Shown: positions 46,814 to 58,763 of the stretch, in pieces
Position numbering within the stretch: the stretch's first letter is position 1
Layout of the letters: every line of letters starts with the position of its first letter
NCBI GenBank assembly: GCA_038373865.1
Contig: JAXGGA010001607.1
Location: 82,276 to 146,275, forward strand
DNA length: 64,000 nucleotides
Direction: 5' to 3'
Origin: Uloborus plumipes
Taxonomy: Eukaryota; Arthropoda; Arachnida; Araneae; Uloboridae
The notes under the pieces: model-generated
What the model saw: only the letters and a program-made list of their open reading frames with translations
The model's database searches: none
What the model was told of the DNA's origin: nothing
Position numbers and translations under genes: made by a program

Positions 46814-48900
46814 CTGACTACCGCTAGGATGCCTCTGCGTATTATTAATACGTGCCCGACTTGTTATTTATTATTCACTTGTTAAAATTGCGATCAAGGA
46901 GTGGTGGTTTAGTTCAGTGCTTCTCAACAAATGTGCCCCGGCACACTGGTGTATCGCGACAAGACCCTTGGGGCACCACGGTATGCTCTGAATTATTGAA
47001 AAAGGAAGAACAATCAATGATGTAGTGTATTATCTGCACATAAGCTTTTGACAGGGCTCAAGAGATCACTATAATGTTGCTTGATGTTCAAATGCCAAAA
47101 CGAAAAATATACACCAGTGGTAAAACCCTTATTTTACCTGCTTATAATGAACTCATGAGGAGAGTACAGTGAAAATGTAAGAGGTAGTCAGAGCAAAGAC
47201 TTTGTTAGAGTACCACTCCCAGACAACACAATCAGGAGACGAATTAATGACGTAACAGGAGGCATTAAAAATAATTTTTGATAAACTGCGAACACCTGGA
47301 AAGTCTTAAGTTCCTTCTTCTTAAAGGTCCAAGGCACTGAGTAAATTTTTAACGCCCAACAAGGTGACACTGATGCCAATGACGTTATGAAAATCTTACT
47401 AATCAAAGCGAAAGTGTTGTATGTAACATCCCCATTTTTCAAGAACTTTTATATGAGATTTTTAAACGTGAAATATTATTTTGCACGATATTGCTGTGCT
47501 CAGTTATATTATCAGTAAAATTATATCAACAAAATATCGATTTTTTAGTAAAAACTACACTTTTCCGTGCGTCATTAGAAGTTCCAAATCGTCACGACCC
47601 CTAAATACCTATTCACTTAATTTTCTCCCCTTAGTTTTTCTGTTTGGAGCAAAGACAGACTTGTAGGAAATATGATGTCAGTTTTTTTTTTTTTTTTTTT
47701 TTGGACTACCCTACTGTAATCTGTAAAAACTAACCAAACAATTGTTCCAAGCCCGAGTTCTCGACAGTACCAGCAACTCTTGAGTTGTATCTCCCATCAT
47801 CACGAGATTCGAGCACTGGAAGAAGAAAAAAAAGTTGTCTTTCCTTCCTCTCAGGCCTTCATCACAATTACGCGTAATTGAGAGGATGGACTCGGTGTAA
47901 GAGAAAAACTGCAACAAGAAAATTAGATTAACCTGCCCCTGGTTTCTTTTTTCCTTTCCGTGAACCACAAAACCCCTCTTGACTCCACCCCTGTCAGGGG
48001 TCGGCGAGAACCGAAAGGACTGCAATAAAATCGTTCATTACTGGAATCCAAACTGCAAATAACGCATCGCTGACCATGAGATTACTGAAGGCAGCAGCTG
48101 ATGGCTGAAAGAAAGGAAGCATGTACCATTAAAAGTGGCAAGAAACTAACATTTGTCTCAGAGAATTTTAGTGAAGTTTTGTACTTTATGTACATGAGAC
48201 ATGCGATTTTCCAGTATTTTTTACTGAATTCAGTAATTTTTGTGATGGTAAAATACTGAATGCAGAAAAAATAAAGGAGCAGCTGAAGCTAAACTCAACA
48301 CATACTGGTTCATTTCATGTATTGAATAAAAATAGTTGTCTATATAGAGACAAAAATCTATGGATGAGCGGGCAGGTGCAGCACAGTATCCTAATAACAC
48401 AGCGATACAATTTCACTATTTTTCGTCCTACTTGGATACATGTCTGGTACAGTCGAGCGCAAACCTCATGCTATAGCGAGTAGGCTCATGCACAAACACA
48501 CAGTTTTTTAACTTTGTGAAAAAGTGTGATTACTCTGCTTAGCCATTCTCCTCTGTTCAACAAAGATTAACTCTCATATCGCACACCGAGAATGAAATGG
48601 GCAGTTTATAAAGTGGAGTAAAAGCAAAAAAAGATGTGTTCCTTTCACTCCCCCTGTGTTGCAAATTGCAATAGAATCTACAATAAGAGGCTTTTCATGT
48701 TTGTACTAGACATATAGTATGTTTGTGCCAAAGAAAAAGTGCATGCACCTTAATATCATGATCGCATTCTTGCTTGGCATTTCCTCAATTTTTTGTTTTT
48801 CTTTCTAAATGGCCTTTATGTGCATAACTGATGTGTCTGCTCTGATTTTCCTTTCATTTATCTTAAGTAGGCTATACGTTTTCTACCTTCCATATCGCGC
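46814..48900. other. Gene-free stretch
   Basis: One hAT-like terminus (CAGTGCTTCTCAAC at about 46916) without a visible partner, and a run of T at 47680-47702. I see no coding segment that can be supported. Confidence 0.4.
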
Positions 48901-48901
48901 T

Positions 48902-51900
48902 CATAGTAGAGGGGCTATGGTCCAAAATATAGCCGGAAACTGCATTTTGTGATAAAAGCATGAAAGTCGGTGTGTATGTAGAAAATGTATTTATAAACAT
49001 TTTTAGAAGGGGAGCCATTCCGAAATCCCCACCCAAACCCCTCCGGCGGCCATTTTTGGTCAAAAAGTCCGAAATTGCTTTTCTTATTTCTTTTTCAAAA
49101 AACACCTTTTTTATCATCTTATTAGAGTTCAATTATGTTAAACAAAGATTAGAAAACCGTCAAAATAGCTTAAAACCGATTAATTTTAATAGTACTCATT
49201 AAAAATTCGTTTTTTTTCTAAAAAACTGAAATTGATCAAAATCTTCCAAATTGTTTTCAGGGGCCGGTTTAAGGGTGTCCAAATATGTATCTGAAAGCAC
49301 TATATTAAAGAAAAACAATTTAGTTGCATTAAAATCCCAGCAATCCGAACCCCAAAAATCCGAAACTTTGGAAAACCCGAGCATATTTTTTAAAACTTAC
49401 TCATAAAAATGTATTGCAAAACTGAAAATAAAAACAGAAATTAAAAATCATAAGCAAAACTAGTACTTTTTCAAAACTTAAAAAAAAAAACCGTTTGAAT
49501 TGTTCCTTAAGAATGAATATTTATCTTTGATTAATTAAAATAAAACCAGTTTTCTTTATGGACGAAAAAAGTAATAAAAAAAACTTCAAACATTTTGAAA
49601 AAAAATACGCAATGTCATGGAAATTTCACTCACATTCAGCAGGATTATAAGTTACGCTTGCACCTATAAAATAGGGGGGAGGGGGAGGCACGATCATATT
49701 TTTATACAACTGCGAAATTCTAAAGAAAAAGCTTTAAAACAAATTTCAAGTTTTTTTCTCATTAAACGATTTGAGGAGTTTGTTCTCTCTAAAAGATGAG
49801 AGAAGAAAAAAAAATTGCTGTAATAAAAAGTTTAGTGCTGTGTTAATTAAGCAACTTCTCTACTACTTATCATATTGTGCTGTTATTGAAAAGTAACCCT
49901 TTATAACAAAAGAAACAACTGAATTTCAATATAAATCTGAGCAAGCAATTATATACAATGATTATGTGTAATGGCTATATACAAGCTGATTTTTCGTAAT
50001 TGAACTGGCTAGTAATTTACATAGATATACAACATTTTCCATTGCAGAATTTACACATTGGTGCACACAGTCCATTTTTGAAGCACCAACAAGTTTTTGA
50101 GAGCAGTTTGTTTTACACTTGCGTGACGTAAATTCGCTTAAGACATTTCACCTCTTTCAAGAATTCATTTGTTAATTTAGTTTCTATGAAAAGCATTTCT
50201 GACTTATTTAATCCATCAAAATTAGATTGTGGTGGTTCCTTCACTGAAAGATATGCTGGATTTACAAATAATGATATACCTGATGTGGTAACTGAGCGAC
50301 CTTTTTAGAAGATGGTATTTCGGGAAATACAAGAGGAATTTTTGAGCCTTGCTGCTGAAATGGCACATGCTAAAACAATGAAATGCTTGTTATATGGAAA
50401 GAGTCCTTGTTTGTTGTACTACTAGAGTTTTATAAAAATTATCGTGCGCGGCCGGTGTAAAAACAAAGATCCTGAAATGTGAGGGAAATGTAGTTTTATA
50501 TTTATCAATTTGTTTAACTGGTGCTTTGCAGAGTCCAGTAGAAATCTTTAGAAGCCTTGAGTAAGTAATGAAAAGTTCCAAAATATGCATTGTGTCAACA
50601 AGACTTTTTCTTCTAGTCTGTTCGTGTACTTTAATGACCAAATAAACAGGTATTGGTTGTTCCTTGTTTACTTGATGCTTGATAGTTTGCTTTGTTAATT
50701 TGTTTGAAGTATATATATATATGCATATTAAATACAACTGACAAATTGCAAGTAATGGTTGAGAAGGAAGACCATCAATATTGCAAGTACCATATAACAA
50801 GTTATTTAAAAGGACGGAAGAAGAGGATCAACAGTTTCTTGCTGACTCTTCAAATCCGCCTTCGACGCTGGCAGTTGACTTTCAAATGCATGTCCTAGTG
50901 GAATTCACTATCATGTCACTTGCGAGAGCATCTTCGAAACTGCTAGTACTGGAGACACATATTGATTCACTTACCTTTACAAACTAAAACATATTCAAAG
51001 CCTGATTTCTCTGCATGCATATGTCCATGTCCGAAGTGTGATAATATCTTTGCTCTAAGCCCGGTATTGTCAACATCATTAGCAGATTTATTTTCGATTG
51101 ATAAATTGTGTTGTAGCATAAGTCTTCTATTCCTTCAGAATAATATTTTAGTAGAACGAATATTCTGAAAATTGGATACTTATGACCTCTGTTAACTCTA
51201 AGATTTTGTAAATAAGAAATTACTCGGTGTAGGGCAATTAATTCAATTCGTGAATAAATATTTTCCTCAGAACAATCATTTGCTGTCCTTCATGAGTGAT
51301 AAAGTTTTACAAGTAAAGTTTTACGAATGCAAGTACGGTGGTACTTGCATTCTTGAGCTATTATGTCAGCTTGCGCCAACTCAGCAGTGAGCGTACTGTC
51401 TGCTTTTACCAACACGCAATTTCGTATTTTCTGTCAACTGATTTCGTCAGAACTAGATGTAATTCCTGTCTATTTTCACCAGGCTTATCAAAAAAGAAAC
51501 ACAAATCTGGAAAGGATGAAGTGCATTTCTTTCTCTTCTGCTGAACTGAAGCCTCTTCAAAATGTTTACTTACGTAGCACTCTTCAAAGTTTTCCTTTCT
51601 TTTTCTTTCTTCAGCTCTTCTGACTTTTGTACTGTTATACCTCAAGATACGAGATTTATGCCACTTATCCCTCTTTTCATTAAATTTTTCCGATACAAAT
51701 AAATCTTCAAATTTAAATCTACCTACATTTACGAAGTCTGATAATTGCCTAATTTTTGCCTGTTTTGACAGAATTTCGAACATTGTTTCATAACCTCAGT
51801 ACAAGACTGATACATTTAAAGTTGCTGCAGGGCACAATAGATTTTTTTGGAGTTAATTTCGAACAGAAAATAAATCTTATCCAGTAAATATCTGTTGTAA

Positions 51901-52976
51901 TAATTTTGGTAAAAACAACATTTCCTTGGGTTGTTTTTACCAAACATAACCCCTGGTTGCCATTTAAACTTTTAAACCATTAAAGCTTTAACCATGCCAT
52001 TTAAATTTTTAACCATTAAAGTTTACCATTTAAACTTTAACACTTAAACAAAATTAAAATAAATGCATTTAAAACAATACTTTTGAACATGTAAAACCAC
52101 AAGACTATGAAAAACCGTAACTTATAAAAATATGAGCATCTTTCCTAATCTCGATCCATATAAATAGCATTTACGGGAACATATGAACAATGACACATGT
52201 CACCAATGATAAACACAATGGAAAATATTCGTCACCTAATGAACGACCATATTTGAAGAAAAAAAATCAGCAACGGCAACAATAATAAAAATTAGAGGAA
52301 AAATAAATTTAAAACTAAAACTTTAAAATTTCTGAAATTGAAACTTTAAATTGTATTTTGGTAGAATCATGCTATCTTGACATTAACTTTTCCCTCAAGT
52401 TCTTGTGCTTTTGTACCCTTGGGGAACATTTTCGATGATGTGTGCTTAGTCATAAAAATGAGAGGTATCATGACCGGATAATTGGACGGTTCGGTCAATT
52501 AGGATCCGGATAACCGGCACCCTACTTTTTTAAAACATTTATTTAATGTATATTTACATTCTTAAACCATTAATGCATTTATGGGAGGAGGGAATTCACT
52601 TCCACGAATTTATTCTCAAAAAATATCGATTTGCCAAAAAAAAAAGCATTTTTGGGTTGTTCTTTTTAAAATTAGTCTCTAAGTGGAGCTTTAAACGATA
52701 AAAAATACAATAAACGCCTATGTAATGACATAGCCAATGATTTAAGAAGAAAATAATAATAATAATTACAAAAAAGCGCTATTTCTAGTTTTGGACCAAA
52801 AATGGCCGCTAAGAGGGGTTTGGGGGGATTTCCGATTGGCTCCCCTTCTAAAAATGTTTTTTTATGCATTGTCTACAAACCTACCAAGTTTCATGCTTTT
52901 ATCACAAAATGCAGTTTCTTTTCCCGTAGCCCCCTTACTATCACTTTCACGTGTGTGAAAAGCCTCCCATGCGCAG
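48902..52976. repeat. Inverted repeat pair bracketing a 4-kb segment
   Basis: About 200 bp at 48902-49110 recurs inverted at 52765-52976, roughly 85 percent alike. Shared parts include ATTTTGTGATAAAAGCATGA, TTTTTAGAAGGGGAGCCA and GCGGCCATTTTTGGTC. The outer ends share ATAGTA..GGGGCTA. No TSD is evident. The arms may be the terminal repeats of one element or two separate insertions. Confidence 0.6.
49950..51783 (-). pseudogene. Decayed gene of a widespread, probably mobile-element protein family
   Basis: The minus strand starts at an ATG at 51783 with a charged N-terminal part, then CFFFDKPGENRQELHLVLT, and after a frameshift ELAQADIIAQECKYHRTC, a K-Y-H-x-x-C pattern. A second readable stretch (about 50640-50390) gives PIPVYLVIKVHEQTRRKSLV, then VFTPAAHDNF. 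I recall this pairing (KYHxxC, later GVFTTAAVDNIDHN-like) from large multicopy uncharacterised proteins in arthropods and cnidarians. Stops and frameshifts occur throughout. Its place between inverted repeats supports a mobile origin, which is inference. Confidence 0.5.
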
Positions 52977-54020
52977 CAGCCCCCCTTCCTGCGGGCATTC
53001 TTATTTTCGAGCCCACTTCGTGCTTGGCCACCCATGTCTCACGTGAGACAAAAGACCAGAGGGGTGGGGGCGGCTTTTTCTTCAGAACAAGTGGTCGCCC
53101 AAGACACTTCCCATTCTATGCGTTTCCTGTTAGCGGACTGGATATCCGGCAAGTTAAACGTCAGTGACTCGATATGGGATTCATATCTTATATGATAAAC
53201 CTAAGTCATGACCGTTCGACAAATGCTCAAGGGCTTCTAACTACGATTATTGCTTGTTAATTTAACAAGCATAAAAAAGAAGAAGAAAAAGTCAAAAAAT
53301 GAGGTTGCCATTAATAATGTTTAATAAACTCCGATCCATTTTTTACATGTTTGTATTTCTGTTCGTGGGGATTTTGATATTGTAAAAACATTTGCACTTT
53401 TAAGCTATTGAGGCGTGTTGGTAATTTCAGCTCATACTTTGAAAAACAAACTGTGAACTTGTTGTGAATTAAATTGATGTATTAATTCCAATCCTGATTA
53501 ATCTAACTATCATACAAGGATATATATATTCATAGCAGAAGTAATTGTTCAATAACAAAAGTTCAGCTAGAAGATACTTTCTGAAAGAGAGGACTTCGTT
53601 AGTTGGTAAAATGTCCGGCGCGGCTACGAGCTCCTCTGGAACCAAGTTCCTAATTTTTAGTTCGCGCTCGGTAGGCCTGTACCGAGCCCCGCAAATATCA
53701 CAACCTTTTCGACGGAGTGTCAAATTCGTCTCCTCGAAGTTGAGCGGAGCGCTCACTCCGAAATTTTTCAAAGGGCCTGATCCTGCAAACTTTATTTATT
53801 TTTTTATTTGTTCGTCCAGTATCGCGACGATCGAGGCAAAAATAAACGCCCGTAGATTGGCTGGACACAAGGCTCCATCCAGTTTGTTCATTCCACCGTC
53901 GGTCGGCACTCGAACCAAACACAAAGCTGTGCCGTGAACCGCAGCGAACACCGACAAAGGTCCCAAGAGTGTCCCTAAACGGTTAGGGCGCAAACACTTC
54001 GGCGTCGGGTGCCAATCACA
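52977..54020. other. GC-richer segment with overlapping open frames, unassigned
   Basis: Unlike its surroundings this kilobase is GC-rich in two parts (about 52980-53160 and 53600-54020). Frames are open on both strands (53545-53937 plus; 53469-53771 and 53796-54215 minus), a usual effect of GC richness. The minus frame has one CDICGARYRPTERE motif. None is recognised as a gene. Confidence 0.35.
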
Positions 54021-54028
54021 GCTACTGT

Positions 54029-54296
54029 CAGGGGCGGATACAAGGGAGGGGCGAAGGGAGCGATCGCCCCTCCCTTGGGGCACTTGGTATTTTTTCACTA
54101 TTGAAGTTCTAAAATTGCAATTTTGTACGAGTTTTAGTGAAGTTTGGGAAAGAAGATTCGCGGCTCTCGCCAGAAATGTTTCGAGATTGAAGTCCAAATC
54201 CTTTGTGATCAACATTTGTTAATTAGTATGCATAGTAAAAATAAAGTATGGAAAATCCATCGCCCCTCCCTAGAAAAATTTCTGGATCCGCTCTTG
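54029..54296 (+). mobile_element. 268-bp hAT-like MITE
   Basis: Ends CAGGGGCGGATACA and TGGATCCGCTCTTG are inverted. Flanks GCTACTGT and ACTACCGT match at 6 of 8. GCGATCGCCCCTCCCTTGG near the left end pairs with ATCGCCCCTCCCTAG near the right end as a direct repeat. Confidence 0.75.
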
Positions 54297-54814
54297 ACTA
54301 CCGTCGAAGGTCATCTGTACTGACCTGAGGACAAGTGTTGAGCATGGCTCGATACACTATCTTTCTGTTGAGCTTTTGTACTGTCGATACTAATTATCGA
54401 AGATCGAAAAAGATTCCCCAATAACGTTTATTTTTTACCGGCGGTTCATATACACGAGCGAATGAAACAAAGTTCAAAGGTTCACCTTTTGGGCAATTCA
54501 GTTTAAGGAGATTTGCTTACAACACATTCCTTTGAGCCTCCAGTACAACCGACTGTCCTGACGATTTAAAGAAACTGGAGGCATAAGCCCCTTTTCTTAG
54601 ACAGATGGCTGCATCATTCTGCCTCCACCTGCATAGTTTACACGCAGTAGTGAAGGAAAGGAAAGTCTCCATGGTACTTGATTGAGTCCGACATATCTTC
54701 TTACGAACCTCCGGAAAAATCGAACAGACGACTTGAAAACCCGGAGGAGGTTTAACCACAGCTGGTCGATGCACCAACCTATCTTGACCTCCATAATTAG
54801 AAATAGTAGTAGAA

Positions 54815-55700
54815 TGTGGGGGCAAAGTGAAATAGTTAAGATAACTCACATGTTTGAAAATGAACGAATTGGAAATTTGTCCACAAAATTATTGTGCATA
54901 CAGAAGGAATAATGTATTTTGTAATACAACTTGAGTTGAAATATTATTTTTAATTTTGGGTAGTTATTTTGTACCTTCAAAAAAAGGTGGAAAATTTTCA
55001 GCTCAAAAAAACATGGGACAAAGTGAAAAATACAATGTTTTTGCAACGAAACATTTCCTATTTGATGATTTACAGTAATTTTCATCAAATAACCGAATAA
55101 ATTAATGAATGAATGTATTATTAATCTAAAAATAAACGAATAAATAAATAAACAAATAAATTCATCAATTAATGTATGAGGAAAAAAAGAGGGAATTAGA
55201 AGTAAAAAAAGTGAATGAATGAGTAAATAGGTGAATTAGTAAGTAAAAAACTATTAATAAATCAGGAATTGAAGTATTTTCAATCAATGTACGTGATTTG
55301 GTAAATGAATGCTTAATAAAACGAAATGATCTATTTCACTTTGCCACGCGTGCATTTTAAAAATTACACTGAGCATTTAAAATCAAAATATGCGTAATAT
55401 AAACTAAATAAGGACTGTACTGGGCATCAACAGATCCCTTTTAATACTTAAAACGGTAATTTCAAAAAGAAAAAAAAATCATTTTATAATAACAAGAAAT
55501 ATTTTGGGAAAACCACGAATATTACAACAAAGGTATCAAATGTTGAAAATGACTTGTATAATTTTTTCGTTGATCTTTAGAGATATTTATTTCTTGACAG
55601 GAATCAACTAATATGTATAGGAACTTAGTTAAAATATTGCTAGATTGATAGCACTACAAACTTTAAAAATATTTTACCATTTCACTTTGCCCCGTTATTT
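54815..55700. mobile_element. Possible pogo-like element with iterated GGGGCAAAGTGAAAT motif
   Basis: GGGGGCAAAGTGAAATAG at about 54820 is inverted at about 55678 as CATTTCACTTTGCCCC. Further copies lie near 55014 (GACAAAGTGAAA) and 55327 (inverted). The layout copies that of the other pogo-like elements here. Ends and target duplication are unclear. Confidence 0.45.
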
Positions 55701-55773
55701 TATTTTCCCCAACATTCTCTTACTGAAAGATGAATTTCTTCAACACCTTACTCCTATATTGTTGTTGAAGTCA

Positions 55774-55979
55774 TTTCATTTCATTTCATTTCACCCTCCA
55801 GGGTCCCCCGTACCTACCAGCTTAGTGGTTTAACCGGGATAGGGCCCTGAAGAGCGCTCTGTTCTTAATTTTGAACCAGAACCTAGGGTCGAGCAAACCA
55901 TAGGCCCTAGCACCCCCAGAGGTATCGTTTCACTTGGAGGACTTTGTGACCACGACATTTTTAACGCCTCCCAGTCACC
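55774..55979 (-). mobile_element. 206-bp retroposon (SINE or LINE tail) with 14-bp TSD
   Basis: TGTTGTTGAAGTCA occurs exactly at 55760-55773 and 55980-55993. Between them, on the minus strand, the insert ends in an iterated GAAAT tail (reads TTTCATTTCATTTC on plus). A long perfect TSD with an iterated 3' tail is the mark of target-primed reverse transcription. The open frame at 55830-56036 crosses it and is not a gene. Confidence 0.85.
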
Positions 55980-56053
55980 TGTTGTTGAAGTCACAGGACT
56001 ATACTGCCGTACTAAACACGAAAGTGGCACCTGCACTTTTTAAAAAAATGAGT

Positions 56054-57043
56054 TAGGGTGAGTTCTGGCATAAGTGCGTACCCTTTTTTTCAAAGTTCAT
56101 GTTCTCAAGGATGCTGCTCCGTTGAAAAATCTTGTACACTCACAATTTTTTTTTAGTTTTCTTTCCAGATCCTTTACTAAGATGTTCAAGCATATAATGT
56201 GTTAAATAAACCATAAGCAAATTTTTTATGACCTAGTTTATGACACCTACTCTAAGGTACGCACTTTCCCTACCTAGCGGGGTAAGTGTGTCCACCTTAA
56301 ATTATGTGAATATGAGCAGAAAAAAACTTCTGGCACATATTAAGTATGTTAGGTAATTGCCTTGGGATAATTCCTAATACTAGAGATCAGCACTTGCTTG
56401 CACGAATGAAACGCAATCAGTGATATCCCACGTGTCTTACGAACAACTGTAATTTGAAGATTGAGAGAGTTGTGTTTGTGATTCTTCCTCTGTCCTTTTA
56501 ATAAGACCAAGTGAGCAAATGTAAGTTGTTTTTATTTAGTAATAATCACTTATAGTCTACATAGTTTATTTTGGTTTAATACATTAATCAGTCTGTGTTT
56601 AAGCCAGGGTTCGCACTTACCCCATCTTAAATGTAAGATGAGACATGTGCGTCCAATAGCGTTGTTGTAAGTGCGTACCCCTGTGATTTTCTTTAATTCT
56701 ATTTGTATACTAGATCGTTATGTGACCTGAGTGAACAATTCGGTTTTTTTTCTTTTCTTTTTTTTTTTTTGCATAAATACGGTTTTAAAATATTTTTCTT
56801 ATTAGAATCAGCAGCAGTAAGAAAAAACACAAAATAAAAAGCAACAAAAAAAAATAATAATAATAATAATAATAATAATCTAAGTTGTCTCTGATTGTGT
56901 TTCGTCTATTGAATCCAGGCCTGAATTCTACCTATTGAAATTATCATTAGACAGTAATCTAACATAGTCGATGTGTTGCAGAAGCCATTTCAGGACAGTG
57001 TTCATATAATTCCCAGTGGACGCACTTACCAGAACTCACCCTA
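56054..57043. mobile_element. 990-bp pogo-like MITE with iterated TAAGTGCGTACC motif
   Basis: Left TAGGGTGAGTTCTGGCATAA and right (on the minus strand) TAGGGTGAGTTCTGGTAAGT are inverted, with TA at both ends. Motif copies lie near 56072, 56255, 56283, 56610, 56670 and 57018 in both orientations. A (TAA)n tract lies at 56851-56880. Confidence 0.75.
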
Positions 57044-57246
57044 CTGTCACCGTAACTCTCTGTAACTTATTTTACTTAAATACAATATTTTGAGGTCGTT
57101 TGAGGATAGGAGATATTTTTTTTTAAATTCTGAAAAAGTTTCATCTGAATCAAGTACAAGCAAATCTTTAAAGAGCTCAGTTTGAACTCGTCTGCTGATA
57201 CTACCTTTGTGCTTAGCACGGCAGTATAGTATTTTTCGAGCGCGTA

Positions 57247-57576
57247 CACTGCAAAATATGAACTGTTGTTTTTACAGTATAATACTGGCAGCCGAGGCTC
57301 CAATTTAAAACTGTAATATGCACACTGCACGCACAGTAATAAACTGTAAAACTAGCAATTTCATAGTTTATTGCCGTAGAATTTAGCTGTATTATACTGT
57401 AAAAACAACAGTATTACACTGGCTGCAGAGGTTCCAGTTTAAAACTAAAATGCACGGCAATAAACTGTTAAATTAGCAATTTTACAGTTTAATAGTGTAA
57501 AAGTAGCAATTTTACAGTTTATTACTGTAAAATTAGCTGTATTACACTGTAAAAATAACATTTATTTTTTACAGCG
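57247..57576. mobile_element. TA-flanked ACTGTAAAA element, copy 3
   Basis: TA then CACTGCAAAATATGAACTG at the left; TTATTTTTTACAGCG then TA at the right. Iterated palindromic interior as in copy 1. Confidence 0.8.
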
Positions 57577-57763
57577 TATTCCTCATGCGTTCGAATGACA
57601 TTACACAGCCAAACATAAAGGAAATAAATGTCTTTTTAATATTTCTTACATTATAAGGGTTATTGTTGAGGAATAAAAATGATAATTACAAAAAGATACG
57701 TTTTTTTCCTGTGTGTATATTTGAAACACTACTTACTCTATTCATTGAAGAAAATGTCTTTCA

Positions 57764-57937
57764 TTAAAGGTTGTTCTTTTTCTCTAAACGTACAGGTCGT
57801 TCATCTACCTCCAATCGTCTAAATTCCGCGGGATACCTCACAGGAATTGTCACATGACCTCGCTCATCAAGCTGGTGAATGGTCCAATTAAACGTGGGAA
57901 AAAAAAGTCGCCAATTCGCTTGAGAGAACCCAAATTA
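57764..57937 (-). other. Open 56-codon minus-strand stretch, coding-like
   Basis: Between two stops the frame reads TFNWTIHQLDERGHVTIPV and RYPAEFRRLEVDERPVRLEK. Composition is protein-like and richer in CpG than its surroundings. It has no ATG and no convincing splice sites, and I do not recognise it. It may be an orphan exon or pseudogene piece. Confidence 0.25.
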
Positions 57938-58763
57938 AGAGAAGCGCTTATTTAGCTATTTTTTTCGGTTTCTGCCGGGGACGAATTAGAAACGTTTCCA
58001 TTGCAAACCGTAGCTGATGACAGGAAGGAGCCATCGTCTTCACTTAAACGAGTTAGTAGACGAAAAAAAATTTTTGTCGAGATTTTTAAAAAGAGTTGTG
58101 GCAGCAGTTTGTTCCACTTTCAGAAGATCCGAATTTGTTCATTCATCAACAAGTTATTTAATGAAACAAGCGCATGGCGAAAAAAGTTCCGTAAAACGAA
58201 GTGAATCGGTACATTTTTTAGCTTTGATCGGAATTTTTTTTTTAATTAATTAATTATTTTCTTTAAGTTAATTTCTTGGGTTAAAATTTCAATCTTGCTT
58301 TGTTGTTGGTATTCCAAGCAAAGACAGAAGATGTCGAACAGTTTTTTATATACACATATGATTATTTAGAGGTGTTTCGATTGATCCCGCTGATATAGAT
58401 GTCAATCGGAACAAATATTTTTATTTTATTTTTTCCCCACTAAACCTGTAATAAGTCTAACAAAAAAGGTAATATTATGGGAGAGTAAGAACAGAGTCAT
58501 TGTCAAAAGTTTATTTTCTATACCAGTAAACGTATAGTTTGTAAAAATTCAAAAATAATTTTGAGTTTGTGAAAAATTAAAATTAATTTCAAGAAAATGC
58601 ATTTGAATTGAAAAGCAAAGATTCAATTTTCCCTCAAGTCATTTATGTGGTCCACAAAAATTATCTTGTTCTTAAAACGAGCAATTGCGGCTCGGTTAAT
58701 TTTTTTCATAATCTATTCTGTTGGGAACACCGCCTTTTCTTTAGTTTCTAAAAATCTCCGGGT

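Noticed and set aside
48902..52976. Polinton/Maverick-type element
   Set aside because: Far too short, and no polymerase, integrase or capsid-like frames are seen.
53469..54215. Open frames of 100 to 139 codons on both strands
   Set aside because: They overlap each other on opposite strands in a GC-rich stretch and partly run into a MITE. No recognisable protein.
54517..54849. 110-codon minus frame
   Set aside because: No family motif and a competing frame of similar quality. It overlaps the left end of a possible pogo-like element.
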